A DNA stretch of 64,000 nt from Rubrivivax sp. (GCA_020248915.1 JADCGP010000010.1:62001-126000), one strand, 5' to 3'. Counted from the stretch's first letter, positions 36,458 to 46,622 are shown. Notes: generated from the sequence alone by a model not told the origin. Made by a program: numbers and translations.

Positions 36458-36567
36458 CGTCGTTTCCCGGGAGACAGCCTGAGAGGACGCGCAGTATGCG
36501 CCAAACGCCATGCCGGCTGGCGCCGCAGGGCCGCCGCGGCCACGCGCCAGGCCTGCGGCGCGGAGGC

Positions 36568-37134
36568 TCAGAAGGCGTAGCGCAACCCGAATTGCAGGCG
36601 CGGTGCCAGGCGCAGGTCGCGCGCGGGAGCGCCCGGGCCGATGCGCGCGCCGTACGCGCCAGCGCCCGGGCGCGACGCCGCGACGCCCAGGTCGGCGCTC
36701 AGCCTGAGCCCGGGCCACAGCGGCGCGCTGTCGATGCCAAGCCCGATGTAGGCCTGACCGAGGTCGGCCTCCGCAGCCGCCGGGGCCGCCACCGGGAGGC
36801 CGCCGGCCTGCGCGGACAGCAAGCCGCTCGTCGCCCGCAGGTTTCCCAGCGCCGGGCGCGCGAACACATAGTCGCCGAAGACACCGATGACGGCGCCGGC
36901 GCGCGCAGGTTCCGGCGCGGGCACGCGCGACGGCAGGGCGAACGTGGGCATGGGCACGGCGGGCTCCGCCGCCGGCACCGGACGCAGCGCAACGGGCGTC
37001 CAGCCTGCCGGCCGGAGTCCGTCGGTCCCGGGCGCAGGGGCCAGGGCCAGCACCTGCTGCGCGCCTGCCACGAGCGCAACGCCGAGCTGCAGCGCGACGC
37101 CGACCAGTCCCAGCTTGTGTATTGCAACGGCCAC
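36568..37134 (-). CDS. Hypothetical exported protein with outer-membrane-like C terminus
   Basis: A 188-residue protein of unknown function. A hydrophobic N-terminal segment (LGLVGVALQLGVALVAGA) acts as a likely signal, followed by a Pro/Ala-rich region (~residues 30-75) and a C-terminal half of alternating residues (IGVFGDYVF, AYIGLGIDS, LQFGLRYAF) ending in phenylalanine, the beta-signal of outer-membrane barrels. The barrel part looks too short for a full eight strands. GTG 37134 has GGGGGA at good spacing; GTG 37149 is an alternative. Confidence 0.6.
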   Translation of the reverse strand: MAVAIHKLGLVGVALQLGVALVAGAQQVLALAPAPGTDGLRPAGWTPVALRPVPAAEPAVPMPTFALPSRVPAPEPARAGAVIGVFGDYVFARPALGNLRATSGLLSAQAGGLPVAAPAAAEADLGQAYIGLGIDSAPLWPGLRLSADLGVAASRPGAGAYGARIGPGAPARDLRLAPRLQFGLRYAF

Positions 37135-37282
37135 GAAGATCCCCCGCACCGACAGGCCCGCACCGGAGCCGCGAAGGCATCATGCCCGCAGCGGGCAGCG
37201 ACGCGCGCGCACTGCGCGCCGCGACGCGGCAAGAGTTGGCGGGACGCAGCGCGGCGAGGCGGTGCCGGCCCGACGGGGTGGC

Positions 37283-38146
37283 TCAGCCGGGGCCGGGGAG
37301 TCCGCCGGTCGGTCCCACGCTCCGTCCTCCGCTCAGGCGCTCGAACCCGGCGAGATCGCGTCGCGTCGCCACGCCGACGAAGCCCGCGGCAGCCAGCAGC
37401 GCGCGCACCGCGGCCCCCTGGTCGTGGCCGTGCTCGAGCAGCAGGGATGCGCCACCGTGCAGGTGGGACGGTGCGCCGGCGACGATGGCGCGCAGCGCAT
37501 CGAGCCCGTCGCCGCCCGGACTCAGGGCGGCCAGCGGCTCGTGCCGAAGCGCCTCGAGGTGCGGATCGCCGGCGGCGATGTACGGCGGATTGGCGACGAC
37601 CAGGTCGAAACGACAGCCCGAGACGGCGGCCCACCAGTCGCCCTGGCGCCAGCGGACCTCCAGCCCGAGCGCGCGGCCGTTGCCCTCGGCCACCGCGAGG
37701 GCCTGCGCGCTCGCGTCGGTGGCGGTGAGCTCGAGATCGGGCCGCGCGCGCTTGAGCGCGAGGGCCAGTGCGCCGCTGCCGGTGCCCAGGTCCAGGACGG
37801 CCGGCCGGCGCCCGGGTGCGGAGGGCGCGAGCAGCTCGAGCGCCCAGTCGACCAGGCCCTCGGTCTCGGGACGCGGCACCAGCACCGCCGGCCCGACGGC
37901 CAGCGGCAGGCCGCGGAACTCGCGGCTGCCGCTCAGGTAGGCCAGCGGCACGCCGTCGGCGCGCGCGCGCATCGCCGCGCGCAGGCGCTGGGCGGCACCT
38001 GGCTCGACGGGCTCGTCGTCGTGGGCAAGCAGCCAGGCCCGCGTCTGCCCGAGCTGCCGCGCCATCAGCAGCTGGGCGTCGAGCCGCGCCACGCCAAGCG
38101 AGCGCGCCTCGGCCAGTAACGAGGACACGGAGGCAGCGGTGCCCAT
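37283..38146 (-). CDS. prmC: Peptide chain release factor glutamine methyltransferase PrmC
   Basis: A 287-residue SAM-dependent methyltransferase that methylates the GGQ glutamine of release factors. The SAM motif is LDLGTGSGALALALK (residue ~120) and the catalytic motif is VVANPPYIAAGD (~185); VPRPETEGLVDWALE is also typical. Its substrate RF1 (prfA) is encoded immediately upstream, 17 bp away. The C-terminal ~20 residues are Gly-rich. Confidence 0.96.
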   Translation of the reverse strand: MGTAASVSSLLAEARSLGVARLDAQLLMARQLGQTRAWLLAHDDEPVEPGAAQRLRAAMRARADGVPLAYLSGSREFRGLPLAVGPAVLVPRPETEGLVDWALELLAPSAPGRRPAVLDLGTGSGALALALKRARPDLELTATDASAQALAVAEGNGRALGLEVRWRQGDWWAAVSGCRFDLVVANPPYIAAGDPHLEALRHEPLAALSPGGDGLDALRAIVAGAPSHLHGGASLLLEHGHDQGAAVRALLAAAGFVGVATRRDLAGFERLSGGRSVGPTGGLPGPG

Positions 38147-38163
38147 CGGGACGGGGACGGCGC

Positions 38164-39267
38164 TCAGGCCGGAGCCGCCGCACCGGCCTCCAGCCGCGCG
38201 AGTTGCTCGGCGCCGCGCGCCGCGCGCAACGCGCCGACCACGTCGCCGAGGTCGCCGTCCATGATCTGGCCGAGCTTGTAGAGCGTCAGGTTGATGCGGT
38301 GGTCGGTGAGCCGGCCCTGCGGGAAGTTGTAGGTGCGGATGCGGTCGCTGCGGTCGCCGCTGCCGATCAGGCTCCGGCGCGCAGCCGCCTCCTTCTCCGC
38401 GCGCTCGCTGCGTTCCCTGTCGCGCAGCCGCGCCTGCAGCACCGCCATCGCCTTGGCTTTGTTGCGGTGCTGGCTGCGGTCGTCCTGGCACTCGGCGACG
38501 AGCCCGGTGGGCAGGTGCGTGATGCGGATCGCGCTGTCGGTCTTGTTGACGTGCTGGCCGCCGGCGCCGCTGGCGCGGAAGGTGTCGATCCGCAGCTCGG
38601 CCGGGTTCAGCGTGATCTCCTCGGCGGGGTCGGGCTCGGGCAGCACGGCGACCGTGCAGGCGCTGGTGTGGATGCGGCCCTGACTCTCGGTGGCGGGCAC
38701 CCGCTGCACCCGATGGCCCCCGCTCTCGAAGCGCAGCCGCTCGTAGACGTGGTCGCCCTCGATGCGCAGCACGAGCTCCTTGTAGCCGCCGAGCTCGGCG
38801 GCGCTCTCCGACAGCACCTCGGCGCGCCAGCCCTGGCGCTCGCAGAAGCGCAGGTACATGCGCGCCAGGTCGCCGGCGAACAGCGCGCTCTCGTCACCGC
38901 CGGTGCCGGCGCGGATCTCGAGGAAGGCGTTGCGGGCGTCGTCCGGGTCCTTCGGGATCAGCGCAGCCTGCAGCTCGGCCTCGAGGGTGGCCATTTCCGT
39001 CTCGGCAGCGGCGATCTCCTCGCGCGCCATCTCGGCCATCTCGCGGTCGGTCTCGGCGGCCTGCATCTCGCGCGCTGCCGCGAGGTCGCGCTCGCGCTGC
39101 TGGTAACGCTGCCAGCGCCCGACGACCGCCGACGCGTCGGCCTGCTCGCGGCCGAGCGCGCGCCAGCGCGGCAGGTCGGCGACGACCTTGGGGTCGGCCA
39201 GGACCTCGTCGAGCTCGGCCAGGCGCAGCGCGAGGCGTTCGAAGCGTTCGCGCAGGGCGGGGGTCAT
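38164..39267 (-). CDS. prfA: Peptide chain release factor 1 (RF1)
   Basis: A 367-residue class I release factor. The tripeptide anticodon PAT lies in [15 protein letters not shown] (residue ~188), which specifies RF1 (UAG/UAA), and the catalytic GGQ is in [13 protein letters not shown] (~233). It is placed between hemA and prmC, the classical hemA-prfA-prmC order. ATG 39267 (MTPALRERF) is preferred to longer upstream frames. Confidence 0.97.
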   Translation of the reverse strand: MTPALRERFERLALRLAELDEVLADPKVVADLPRWRALGREQADASAVVGRWQRYQQRERDLAAAREMQAAETDREMAEMAREEIAAAETEMATLEAELQAALIPKDPDDARNAFLEIRAGTGGDESALFAGDLARMYLRFCERQGWRAEVLSESAAELGGYKELVLRIEGDHVYERLRFESGGHRVQRVPATESQGRIHTSACTVAVLPEPDPAEEITLNPAELRIDTFRASGAGGQHVNKTDSAIRITHLPTGLVAECQDDRSQHRNKAKAMAVLQARLRDRERSERAEKEAAARRSLIGSGDRSDRIRTYNFPQGRLTDHRINLTLYKLGQIMDGDLGDVVGALRAARGAEQLARLEAGAAAPA

Positions 39268-39356
39268 CGCGGTTCCGGGCGGGCGGGAGGTGGGGCCGAC
39301 GGGTCGGGCGGGAGATGGCGGCGGCGCGCCCGCGGCGCGCTGCACGCGGCAGGCCG

Positions 39357-40661
39357 CTAGCGGCCGGAGCCGCCCCGGCCGCCAGGGGCGCGCGAACTGC
39401 CGCGCAGGAACAGCCGGGCGACGGTGTCGGCCAGCCGTTCGCGCTCCTCGCCCTCGGCCGCGTGCAGCTCGGCCAGCGCGCCGTGCAGCATCTTGCCGGC
39501 CAGGCCATGGGCGAGCGCCTCGAGCACCTTGTCGGGGGCTTCGCCGCGGGCCAGCAGCTTGCGGGCGCGGTGCAGTTCCACCGCCTGCCAGTCGTCGGCC
39601 TGCCGGTTCAGCGCCTGGATCAGCGGCACCGCCGCTCGCTGGTCGAGCCAGTGCGCGAAGCTCTGCACGCCGGCGTCGATGATCGCCTCGGCCTGCTGCA
39701 CCGCGGCCTGGCGCTTCTCGCCGGCCGACTGCACCAGCGCCGAGAGGTCGTCCACCGTGTACAGGTAGGCGTCGGGCAGCCGCGCGACCTCCGGCTCGAT
39801 GTCGCGCGGCACCGCGAGGTCGACCAGGAACATCGGCCGGCGCCGCCGCACCTTCAGCGCGCGCTCGACCGCGCCCAGGCCGATCAGCGGCAGCGTGCTG
39901 GCGGTGCAGGAGACCACCGCGTCGTATTCGTGCAGCCGGGCCGGCAGGTCGGCCAGCCGCAGCGCCTGCGCGCCGAAGCGTGCGGCGAGCTTCTCCCCGC
40001 GCTCGAGCGTGCGGTTGGCCACCGCCATCCCGCGCGGGCTGCGCGCCGCGAAGTGCGTGGCGACCAACTCGATCATCTCGCCCGCGCCGACGAACAGCAC
40101 GTGGATGCGCGACAGGTCCTCGAAAAGCTGGCCGGCCAGCCGCACCGACGCGGCGGCCATGCTGATGCTGTGGGCGCCGATCTCGGTGCTGGTGCGCACC
40201 TCCTTGGCCACCGAGAAGCTGCGCTGGAACAGCTGGTGCAGCGTCGTGCCCAGCGTGCCGGCCTCGTCGGCCAGGCGAACCGCCTGCTTCATCTGGCCGA
40301 GGATCTGCGGCTCGCCGAGCACCATCGAGTCGAGGCCGGCCGCGACGCGGAAGGCGTGCCGAGCGGCCTCGCGGTCCTCGCGCACGTAGGTGTGCTCGCG
40401 CAACTGTCCGGAGGGCACGCCGCCCTGCTGGGCCAGCCAGTCGAGCGTCGGCGCGACGAGCTCCGGCGCGGGCGCACCGGTGGCCACGTAGACCTCGGTG
40501 CGGTTGCAGGTCGAGACGATCGCCGCCTCGGGCAACGAGCGCTGCACGCGCTGGCTGAAGCCGCGCAACGCCGGCCCGAGCTGCTCGGGCGCGAACGAAA
40601 AGCGGCCACGCAGATCGAGCGGCGCGGTCGTGTGATTGAGCCCGAGGGTCAGGACGCTCAC
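39357..40661 (-). CDS. hemA: Glutamyl-tRNA reductase
   Basis: A 434-residue NADPH enzyme catalysing the first committed step of tetrapyrrole synthesis. The catalytic cysteine is in [11 protein letters not shown] (residue ~50), [12 protein letters not shown] (~118) is a family signature, and the NADPH domain ([15 protein letters not shown], ~185) and C-terminal dimerisation helix follow. The start is GTG 40661. A TACAAT (40673-40668) lies six bases upstream, with no ribosome binding site between, so the mRNA may be leaderless. Confidence 0.96.
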   Translation of the reverse strand: MSVLTLGLNHTTAPLDLRGRFSFAPEQLGPALRGFSQRVQRSLPEAAIVSTCNRTEVYVATGAPAPELVAPTLDWLAQQGGVPSGQLREHTYVREDREAARHAFRVAAGLDSMVLGEPQILGQMKQAVRLADEAGTLGTTLHQLFQRSFSVAKEVRTSTEIGAHSISMAAASVRLAGQLFEDLSRIHVLFVGAGEMIELVATHFAARSPRGMAVANRTLERGEKLAARFGAQALRLADLPARLHEYDAVVSCTASTLPLIGLGAVERALKVRRRRPMFLVDLAVPRDIEPEVARLPDAYLYTVDDLSALVQSAGEKRQAAVQQAEAIIDAGVQSFAHWLDQRAAVPLIQALNRQADDWQAVELHRARKLLARGEAPDKVLEALAHGLAGKMLHGALAELHAAEGEERERLADTVARLFLRGSSRAPGGRGGSGR

Positions 40662-40667
40662 CGTGTC

Positions 40668-40673
40668 ATTGTA
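40668..40673 (-). promoter_or_regulatory. Candidate -10 element abutting hemA start
   Basis: On the minus strand TACAAT is followed by six bases and then the GTG start of hemA. The predicted transcription start would fall on or next to the start codon. The arrangement mirrors that at engB. Confidence 0.35.
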
Positions 40674-40882
40674 GATTTCGCGCCTGCGCTGCGGCGCTTG
40701 TGGCGCGTCAAACCGCCGCCGGGACTCGAGGCAGTGAAAACCCCAGGTCCGCCGGCCGGCATGCGGACCGCCCCGCCCGAAGCAGCCTGGCAGGCGCCAG
40801 CCCGTGCCGGGCCCCGACTTCCCCTCGCGCCACCACCGCCCGCCCTGCCAGGCCCTGCCCCACTCAGTCCGAACGCGCCACG

Positions 40883-41164
40883 ATGGGACCGCTCGACGCC
40901 CTCGGCCACCTGCTCAACCTGTTCCTGCCGGCCCTGCTGCTGGCAGCCATCGCCGCGGCCTTGGCCAAGCTCGTCTGGCGGCGACAACTGGGCGGCATCG
41001 GCTGGCGGCGTCTGGCGACGCCGGCCGCGGCGGCCTGCGCCGTGGTCACGCTGGCCGGCCTGGTGATCCTCGGCCGCGACGGCCGGATGGCGACCTATGC
41101 CGCGATGGTCGTGGCCTGCGCGCTCACGCTGTGGTGGCGGGGCTTCGGCCCGGGCCGCGGTTGA
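40883..41164 (+). CDS. Small inner-membrane protein, unknown function
   Basis: A 93-residue protein with three hydrophobic segments (residues ~9-29, ~45-62 and ~69-85) separated by short basic loops (WRRQLGG, GRDGR), so probably an inner-membrane protein. I do not recognise a named family. ATG 40883 is the first start fitting the membrane pattern. Its last 41 bp overlap the 3' end of miaB on the other strand. It is divergent from hemA. Confidence 0.65.
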   Translation: MGPLDALGHLLNLFLPALLLAAIAAALAKLVWRRQLGGIGWRRLATPAAAACAVVTLAGLVILGRDGRMATYAAMVVACALTLWWRGFGPGRG

Positions 41165-42584
41165 GCCCGACGGCCACGCCCGGACCGTCCGTCGCGGCCC
41201 CGGGCTGCAGGGCCGGTGGCTCGTCGACGGCGACGCGCCCGCGCAGCGAGTGCGGCAGCGCCTCGGTGATGTGCAGGTCGATCATCCGGCCGAGCAGCCG
41301 CGCGGCGTGCGGGCCGCCGTCGAAGTTGACGATCCGGTTGCACTCGGTGCGCCCCATCAGCTCGGCCGCGTTCTTCTTCGACGGCCCGGTGACCAGCACG
41401 CGCTGCACGGTGCCGACGCGGCTCGCGCCGATGCGACGCGCGTGCGCCTCGACGGCCGCCTGCAGCTCGCGCAGGCGCTCGAGCTTGACCGGCTGCGGCG
41501 TGTCGTCGGGCAGCGCGGCGGCCGGCGTGCCCGGGCGCGGGCTGAACACGAAGCTGAAGCTGGAGTCGAAGCCGATCTCCTCGACCAGCGCCATCGTGCG
41601 GGCGTGGTCGTCGGCGGTCTCGCCCGGGAAGCCGACGATGAAGTCCGACGACAGGCTGATGCCGGGCCGCACCGCGCGCAGCCGCCGGATCGTGCTCTTG
41701 TACTGCAGCACCGTGTAGCCGCGCTTCATCGCCATCAGGATGCGGTCGCTGCCGTGCTGCACCGGCAGGTGCAGGTGGCCGGCCAGCTTGGGGCACTTCG
41801 CGTAGGCCTCGACCAGCCGCGGCGTGAACTCGTTGGGGTGGCTGGTGGTGAAGCGGATGCGCTCGATGCCGGGAATCTCGTGCACGTACTCCAGCAGCAG
41901 CGCGAAGTCGGCGATGTCGCCCTGGCCACCGGGGCCTCCCATGCGCCCGCGGTAGGCGTTGACGTTCTGGCCGAGCAGCGTGACCTCGCGCACGCCCTGG
42001 TCGGCCAGGCCCGCGATCTCCACCAGCACGTCCTCGAAGGGCCGGCTGACCTCCTCGCCGCGGGTGTACGGCACGACGCAGTAGGAGCAGTACTTGGAGC
42101 AGCCCTCCATGATCGAGACGAAGGCGCTCGCGCCCTCGGTGCGCGCCGGGGGCAGGTGGTCGAACTTCTCGATTTCGGGGAAGCGGATGTCCACCTGCGG
42201 CCGGCGCTGCTCGAGCCGTGCCGCGAGCAGCTGCGGCAGCCGGTGCAGCGTCTGCGGCCCGAACACCACGTCGACGTAGGGCGCGCGCTCGACGATCGCC
42301 GCGCCTTCCTGGCTGGCCACGCAGCCGCCAACGCCGATCAGCACGCCTTTCTTCTTGAGGTGCTTGACGCGCCCGAGGTCGGAGAACACCTTCTCCTGCG
42401 CCTTCTCGCGCACCGAGCAGGTGTTGAAGAGGATCAGGTCGGCCTGCTCGGGGTCGGTGGTCGGCTCGTAGCCGGCGGCGGCGCGCAGCACGTCGGCCAT
42501 CTTGTCCGAGTCGTACTCGTTCATCTGGCAGCCGAAGGTGCGGATGTAGACCTTCCGCGGGGTACTGCCCGCGTCCCCGCTCAT
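41124..42584 (-). CDS. miaB: tRNA-2-methylthio-N6-dimethylallyladenosine synthase MiaB
   Basis: A 486-residue radical-SAM methylthiotransferase modifying A37 of tRNAs that read U-starting codons. The N-terminal UPF0004 domain has cysteines in [20 protein letters not shown] and GGCVAS; the radical-SAM cluster is CSKYCSYC (residue ~155) and a TRAM domain (~375-440) follows. ATG 42584 (MSGDAGSTP) overlaps the stop of the preceding gene by four bases. The 3' end overlaps the convergent membrane gene by 41 bp, and the tail after the TRAM domain is Gly/Pro-rich. Confidence 0.97.
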   Translation of the reverse strand: MSGDAGSTPRKVYIRTFGCQMNEYDSDKMADVLRAAAGYEPTTDPEQADLILFNTCSVREKAQEKVFSDLGRVKHLKKKGVLIGVGGCVASQEGAAIVERAPYVDVVFGPQTLHRLPQLLAARLEQRRPQVDIRFPEIEKFDHLPPARTEGASAFVSIMEGCSKYCSYCVVPYTRGEEVSRPFEDVLVEIAGLADQGVREVTLLGQNVNAYRGRMGGPGGQGDIADFALLLEYVHEIPGIERIRFTTSHPNEFTPRLVEAYAKCPKLAGHLHLPVQHGSDRILMAMKRGYTVLQYKSTIRRLRAVRPGISLSSDFIVGFPGETADDHARTMALVEEIGFDSSFSFVFSPRPGTPAAALPDDTPQPVKLERLRELQAAVEAHARRIGASRVGTVQRVLVTGPSKKNAAELMGRTECNRIVNFDGGPHAARLLGRMIDLHITEALPHSLRGRVAVDEPPALQPGAATDGPGVAVGLNRGPGRSPATTA

Positions 42585-42982
42585 GGCCGGCTCCAGGTCT
42601 GCGCCACCGGATCGAAGCGCCACGCGGCCGCCTGCGCCGGCGTGGCCGGCCAGGGGCGGCGGGCCAGCTCGGCCGGCGTCAGCAGCCAGATGTCGAGCAG
42701 CTCGCCGGCCAGATCGGTGGTGTAGTGCACGGTGGCGCGCAGCCCGGCGAGCTGGCCCTGCAACATCAGCATGTTGTCGGTGCCGCGCACGCGCGCGCCG
42801 GGCGCCAGGCGCGCGGGGCGGCCGTCGAGCAGCAGCGCCGGGGGTTGGCCGACGACGATCTCGCCGCGCAGCGCGGTGGCCGGGAAGACGCGGTTGGGGT
42901 TGGGGTTGGCCTGCGCTGCCGCCTCGAAGGCGCCCAGCGCGGCAGCCGCGATCAGCGCGGCCGTGACTGCACAGCGGAGCAT
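42581..42982 (-). CDS. Hypothetical exported protein
   Basis: A 133-residue protein with a signal peptide (residues 1-23, ending EAAAQA). The mature part includes [15 protein letters not shown], a [10 protein letters not shown] segment and the C-terminal [10 protein letters not shown]. It is widespread next to miaB in Burkholderiales as far as I recall, but has no assigned function. Its stop overlaps the miaB ATG (ATGA), suggesting translational coupling. Confidence 0.72.
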   Translation of the reverse strand: MLRCAVTAALIAAAALGAFEAAAQANPNPNRVFPATALRGEIVVGQPPALLLDGRPARLAPGARVRGTDNMLMLQGQLAGLRATVHYTTDLAGELLDIWLLTPAELARRPWPATPAQAAAWRFDPVAQTWSRP

Positions 42983-43048
42983 GGTGTGGACCCAGGGGCT
43001 GTGACCGAAACGACGCGGCCCGAGTCGCTGCTCGGGCCGGGCGGGAGG

Positions 43049-43125
43049 TGGTGGCGCTTCAGGGACTTGAACCCCGGACCTGCGGATTATGATTCCGTCG
43101 CTCTAACCAACTGAGCTAAAGCGCC
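43049..43125 (-). tRNA. tRNA-Met (CAT anticodon, elongator type)
   Basis: A 77-nt cloverleaf on the minus strand: acceptor GGCGCTT with GAGCGCC-like partner AAGCGCC, D-arm GCTCAGTTGGTTAGAGC, anticodon loop ATCATAA (CAT), T-arm GGGGTTCAAGTCCC-type and encoded ACCA. The paired first acceptor base (G-C) argues for the elongator rather than the initiator tRNA. Confidence 0.95.
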
Positions 43126-43177
43126 TCAGAGCCGACAATTATATGCGTCGGCACACGCGCAGCGCGGCGCCCGACCG

Positions 43178-44257
43178 ATGTTCAGCTTCTTCCGCCGCCG
43201 ACCCGCGCCCGCCGAGGCGCCGCCACCCCCAGAGGCCGACGGCGCGACCCATGGCGCCTCTGCTGGCGCCACCGGCGGTGTCAGCAGAGGCCCGGCCTCC
43301 GGCACCGCCGACGGGCCGGCGCCACCGCCCGGGCCCGACGCGGCGCGGCCCGGCTGGTTCGCCCGGCTGCGCCAGGGCCTGGGCCGCACCGGCAGCGGCA
43401 TCGCGCGCGTGTTCACCGGTGCGCGCATCGACGACGCGCTGTACGAGGAGCTGGAGTCGGCGCTGCTGCAGGCCGATGCCGGTGTCGCCGGCACGCAGGC
43501 GCTGCTGGCCGACCTGAAGCGGCGCGTCAAGGACAGCGGCGCCGACGACCCCGCGGCGGTCAAGGCGCTGCTGGTCGACGCGATCGCCGAGATGCTGGCG
43601 CCGCTGCAGCGCACGCTCGTGATCGGCGAGCACAAGCCCACGGTGCTGATGGTGTGCGGCGTCAACGGGGCGGGCAAGACCACCAGCATCGGCAAGCTGA
43701 CGCGCCACTTCGCCGACGCCGGCTGCAAGGTGCTGCTGGCCGCCGCCGACACCTTCCGCGCCGCGGCCCGCGAGCAGCTCGCCACCTGGGCCGACCGCAC
43801 GCGGGTCGACGTGATAGCCCAGCAGGGCGGCGACCCCGCGGCGGTGGCCTTCGACGCGGTGCACGCCGGCCGCGCGCGCGGCTGCGACGTCGTGATCGCC
43901 GACACCGCCGGCCGGCTGCCCACGCAGGCCCACCTGATGGAGGAGCTGCGCAAGATCCGGCGCACGATCGCCAAGGCGCAGGAGGGGGCTCCGCACGAGG
44001 TGCTGATGGTCGTCGACGGCAACACCGGGCAGAACGCGCTAGCCCAGGTGAAGGCGTTCGACGCGGCCGTGGGCCTGAGCGGGCTCGTCGTCACCAAGCT
44101 GGACGGCACCGCCAAGGGCGGCGTGCTGGTGGCCATCGCGCGCTGGTGCGCCGAGCAGGGCCGCGTGGTGCCGGTCTACTTCATCGGCGTGGGCGAGAAG
44201 CTCGAGGACCTGCAGACCTTCGACGCGCGCGAGTTCGCGCACGCGCTGCTGGACTGA
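43178..44257 (+). CDS. ftsY: Signal recognition particle receptor FtsY
   Basis: A 359-residue SRP GTPase. A short Pro/Ala-rich acidic A region (residues ~5-60) is followed by the N domain and the G domain with G1 CGVNGAGKTTS (~163), ADTFRAAAREQL, DTAGRLPTQ (~243) and TKLDGTAKGG (~307). FtsY docks ribosome-SRP complexes at the membrane. Its partner ffh is convergent immediately downstream. Confidence 0.97.
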   Translation: MFSFFRRRPAPAEAPPPPEADGATHGASAGATGGVSRGPASGTADGPAPPPGPDAARPGWFARLRQGLGRTGSGIARVFTGARIDDALYEELESALLQADAGVAGTQALLADLKRRVKDSGADDPAAVKALLVDAIAEMLAPLQRTLVIGEHKPTVLMVCGVNGAGKTTSIGKLTRHFADAGCKVLLAAADTFRAAAREQLATWADRTRVDVIAQQGGDPAAVAFDAVHAGRARGCDVVIADTAGRLPTQAHLMEELRKIRRTIAKAQEGAPHEVLMVVDGNTGQNALAQVKAFDAAVGLSGLVVTKLDGTAKGGVLVAIARWCAEQGRVVPVYFIGVGEKLEDLQTFDAREFAHALLD

Positions 44258-44294
44258 GATCCCCGCCCGCCCGGCCGCCGTGGCGCGGCGGCCG

Positions 44295-45677
44295 TCAGCG
44301 CGGAGGCAGCCCGGGGAAGCCGCCCCCGCCCAAGCCCCCCGGCCCGCCCATGCGGCGCATCATCTTCATCAGGCCGCCGCCCTTCATCTTCTTCATCATC
44401 CCCTGCATCTGCTCGAACTGGTTCAGCAGCCGGTTGACCTCCTGCACCTGCACGCCGGCGCCGGCGGCGATGCGGCGCTTGCGGCTGGCCTTGATCAGCT
44501 CGGGCTTGGTGCGCTCCAGCGGCGTCATCGAGTGGATGATGCCTTCCATGCGCCGCACGTCGCGCTCGGCGCGCTCCATGTCCGCGCCCTGCGCCCGGGC
44601 CGCGAGCTGGGTCGGCAGCTTGTCGAGCAGGCCCGACAGCCCGCCCATCTTGCGCATCTGGCCGACCTGGGCCAGGAAGTCGTTGAGGTCGAAGCCAGCA
44701 CCGGACTTGACCTTGTCGGCCAGCTTGCGCGCCTCGTCGAGGCTGACGCCCTTCTGCACCTCCTCGACCAGGGCGACGATGTCGCCCATGCCGAGCACGC
44801 GGCCGGCGTGCCGGTTGGCGTCGAAGACCTCCAGGCCGTCGATCTTCTCGCTGGTGCCGGCGAACTTGATCGGCGCGCCGGCCACCTGCCGCACCGACAG
44901 GGCCGCGCCGCCACGCGCGTCGCCGTCGAGCTTGGTCAGCACGACGCCGGTCAGCGGCAGCGCCTCGCGGAACGCGCGCGCCACGTTGACGGCATCCTGG
45001 CCCTGCATCGCATCGACGACGAACAGCGTCTCCACCGGCCGCAGCGCCTCGTGCAGCTCGCGGATCTCGGCCATCAGCGCCTCGTCGATCGCCAGCCGGC
45101 CGGCGGTGTCGACGATCAGCACGTCGAAGTAGTGGCGCCGCGCGTGGTCGAGCGCGGCCAGCGCGATCTCGCGCGGCTTCTGCGCCGGCGTCGACGGGAA
45201 CCATTCCGCGCCCGCCTGCGCCGACACCGTCTTCAGCTGCTCGATCGCGGCCGGCCGGTAGACGTCGGCCGAGACGGTCAGCACCTTCTTGCGGCGCCGC
45301 TGGATCAGGTGGCGCGCGAGCTTGGCCACGGTGGTGGTCTTGCCCGCACCCTGCAGGCCGGCCATCAGGATCACCGCCGGCGGCTGCACCGCGAGGTCGA
45401 GGTCGGCCACGCCCTCGCCCATCGTCGCCGCCAGCTCCTTGTGCACGATCCCGACCAGCGCCTGGCCCGGGTTCAGCGAGCCGACCACCTCCTGGCCCAG
45501 CGCCTTGTCCTTGACGCGGGCGAGGAAGTCGCGGACGACGGGCAGCGCGACGTCGGCCTCGAGCAGCGCGAGCCGGACCTCGCGCAGCATGTCGGCGACG
45601 TTGCTCTCGGTGATGCGGGCCTGGCCGCGCATCGTCTTGACGAGGCGCGAGAGGCGGTCGGTCAGCGTGGAAGCCAA
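44295..45677 (-). CDS. ffh: Signal recognition particle protein Ffh (SRP54)
   Basis: A 460-residue SRP GTPase that binds signal peptides and 4.5S RNA. G motifs are GLQGAGKTTTVAKLA (residue ~104), DTAGRLAID (~188) and TKLDGDARGG (~246); the methionine-rich M domain (~325-440) ends in a Gly/Pro tail. The start is TTG 45677: homologues begin ASTLTDRLSRLVKTMRGQAR, and no ATG or GTG is in frame just upstream. GGGG sits six bases before the TTG. It is divergent from the ccsA-like gene. Confidence 0.97.
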   Translation of the reverse strand: MASTLTDRLSRLVKTMRGQARITESNVADMLREVRLALLEADVALPVVRDFLARVKDKALGQEVVGSLNPGQALVGIVHKELAATMGEGVADLDLAVQPPAVILMAGLQGAGKTTTVAKLARHLIQRRRKKVLTVSADVYRPAAIEQLKTVSAQAGAEWFPSTPAQKPREIALAALDHARRHYFDVLIVDTAGRLAIDEALMAEIRELHEALRPVETLFVVDAMQGQDAVNVARAFREALPLTGVVLTKLDGDARGGAALSVRQVAGAPIKFAGTSEKIDGLEVFDANRHAGRVLGMGDIVALVEEVQKGVSLDEARKLADKVKSGAGFDLNDFLAQVGQMRKMGGLSGLLDKLPTQLAARAQGADMERAERDVRRMEGIIHSMTPLERTKPELIKASRKRRIAAGAGVQVQEVNRLLNQFEQMQGMMKKMKGGGLMKMMRRMGGPGGLGGGGFPGLPPR

Positions 45678-45751
45678 GGGGAACCCCGGTGGGCGGCTGG
45701 CGCGGCCGCTCGATGGCGACCGCGGCGAGGGTGGGTACACTCCGCCGCGCG

Positions 45752-46576
45752 ATGATTCTATCGAGCGGCTCCCCGACGTTGGCCGACGGCGGCGAGTGGC
45801 TGCTGGCCGCGACGGCCTGCGCCCTGTACGTGCTCGCGGCGCTGCCGCAGCCGGCGATGCGCCGCCTGTCGGCGGCTGCGCTGGTCGGCGCCTGGGTGCT
45901 GCACCTCTTGCTTCTCGTGATCCACATCGGCGGCGTCGGGTACACCGAGCCCGGCGCCCGGCTCGGCTTCGGGCCGGTGCTCTCGATGACCGTGTGGCTG
46001 CTGATCGCGGTGCACACGCTCGAAAGCCGCTTCCTGCCACTTCCCAGCGTCCGGGTGGCGCTCGGCGTGGCCGGGGCGCTGGCCGTGCTGACGGCCGCGG
46101 TGTTCCCGGGAGAGCTGCGCGCGGTGCACTCGCGGCTGGCCCCGGTTCACTTCGCGCTCGGCGTGGCCTCGTACGGGTTGTTCGCGGTGGCGGTGCTGCA
46201 CGCCGCGATGCTCGACGCGGCCGAGCGCAGGCTGCGCGCCGGCGGTCCGATCCGTGCATCCAGCAACGGGCTCGGGATGCCGCTGCTCCAGCTCGAACGC
46301 ATCACGTTCCGCTTCGTGCAGGCCGGCTTCGTGGTGCTGACCGCGACGCTGGCCCTGGGCGCCGCCACGGCGGGCGGCTGGCGCTGGGACCATAAGAGCG
46401 TGTTCGCGCTGCTCGGCTGGGGCGTGTTCGCGGCGCTGCTGGCCGGCCGCCAGTGGCGCGGCTGGCGCGGGCGGCAGGCCACCCGCTGGCTGTACGCTGG
46501 CGCGGCGCTGCTGTTGCTGGCCTACGTCGGCTCGCGCTTCGTGTTCGAGGTCGTCCTCGGGCGCCCGGTGGCATGA
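45752..46576 (+). CDS. CcsA/CcmC-type cytochrome c assembly membrane protein
   Basis: A 274-residue protein with about eight hydrophobic segments, of the cytochrome c assembly (PF01578, YpjD-like) family. A tryptophan-containing GGWRWDHKSVFALL segment (residue ~210) resembles the WWD heme-handling motif, and histidines near residues ~55 and ~130 are candidate heme ligands. Its exact role is uncertain: members adjacent to ffh are often annotated only as inner-membrane CcsA-like. TACACT at 45736-45741, ten bases before the ATG, may be its -10. Confidence 0.83.
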   Translation: MILSSGSPTLADGGEWLLAATACALYVLAALPQPAMRRLSAAALVGAWVLHLLLLVIHIGGVGYTEPGARLGFGPVLSMTVWLLIAVHTLESRFLPLPSVRVALGVAGALAVLTAAVFPGELRAVHSRLAPVHFALGVASYGLFAVAVLHAAMLDAAERRLRAGGPIRASSNGLGMPLLQLERITFRFVQAGFVVLTATLALGAATAGGWRWDHKSVFALLGWGVFAALLAGRQWRGWRGRQATRWLYAGAALLLLAYVGSRFVFEVVLGRPVA

Positions 46577-46622
46577 GCGGCCGAGGGGGCACGACCGGGC
46601 CGGGCGCGCAAGGCGGGCCGGC

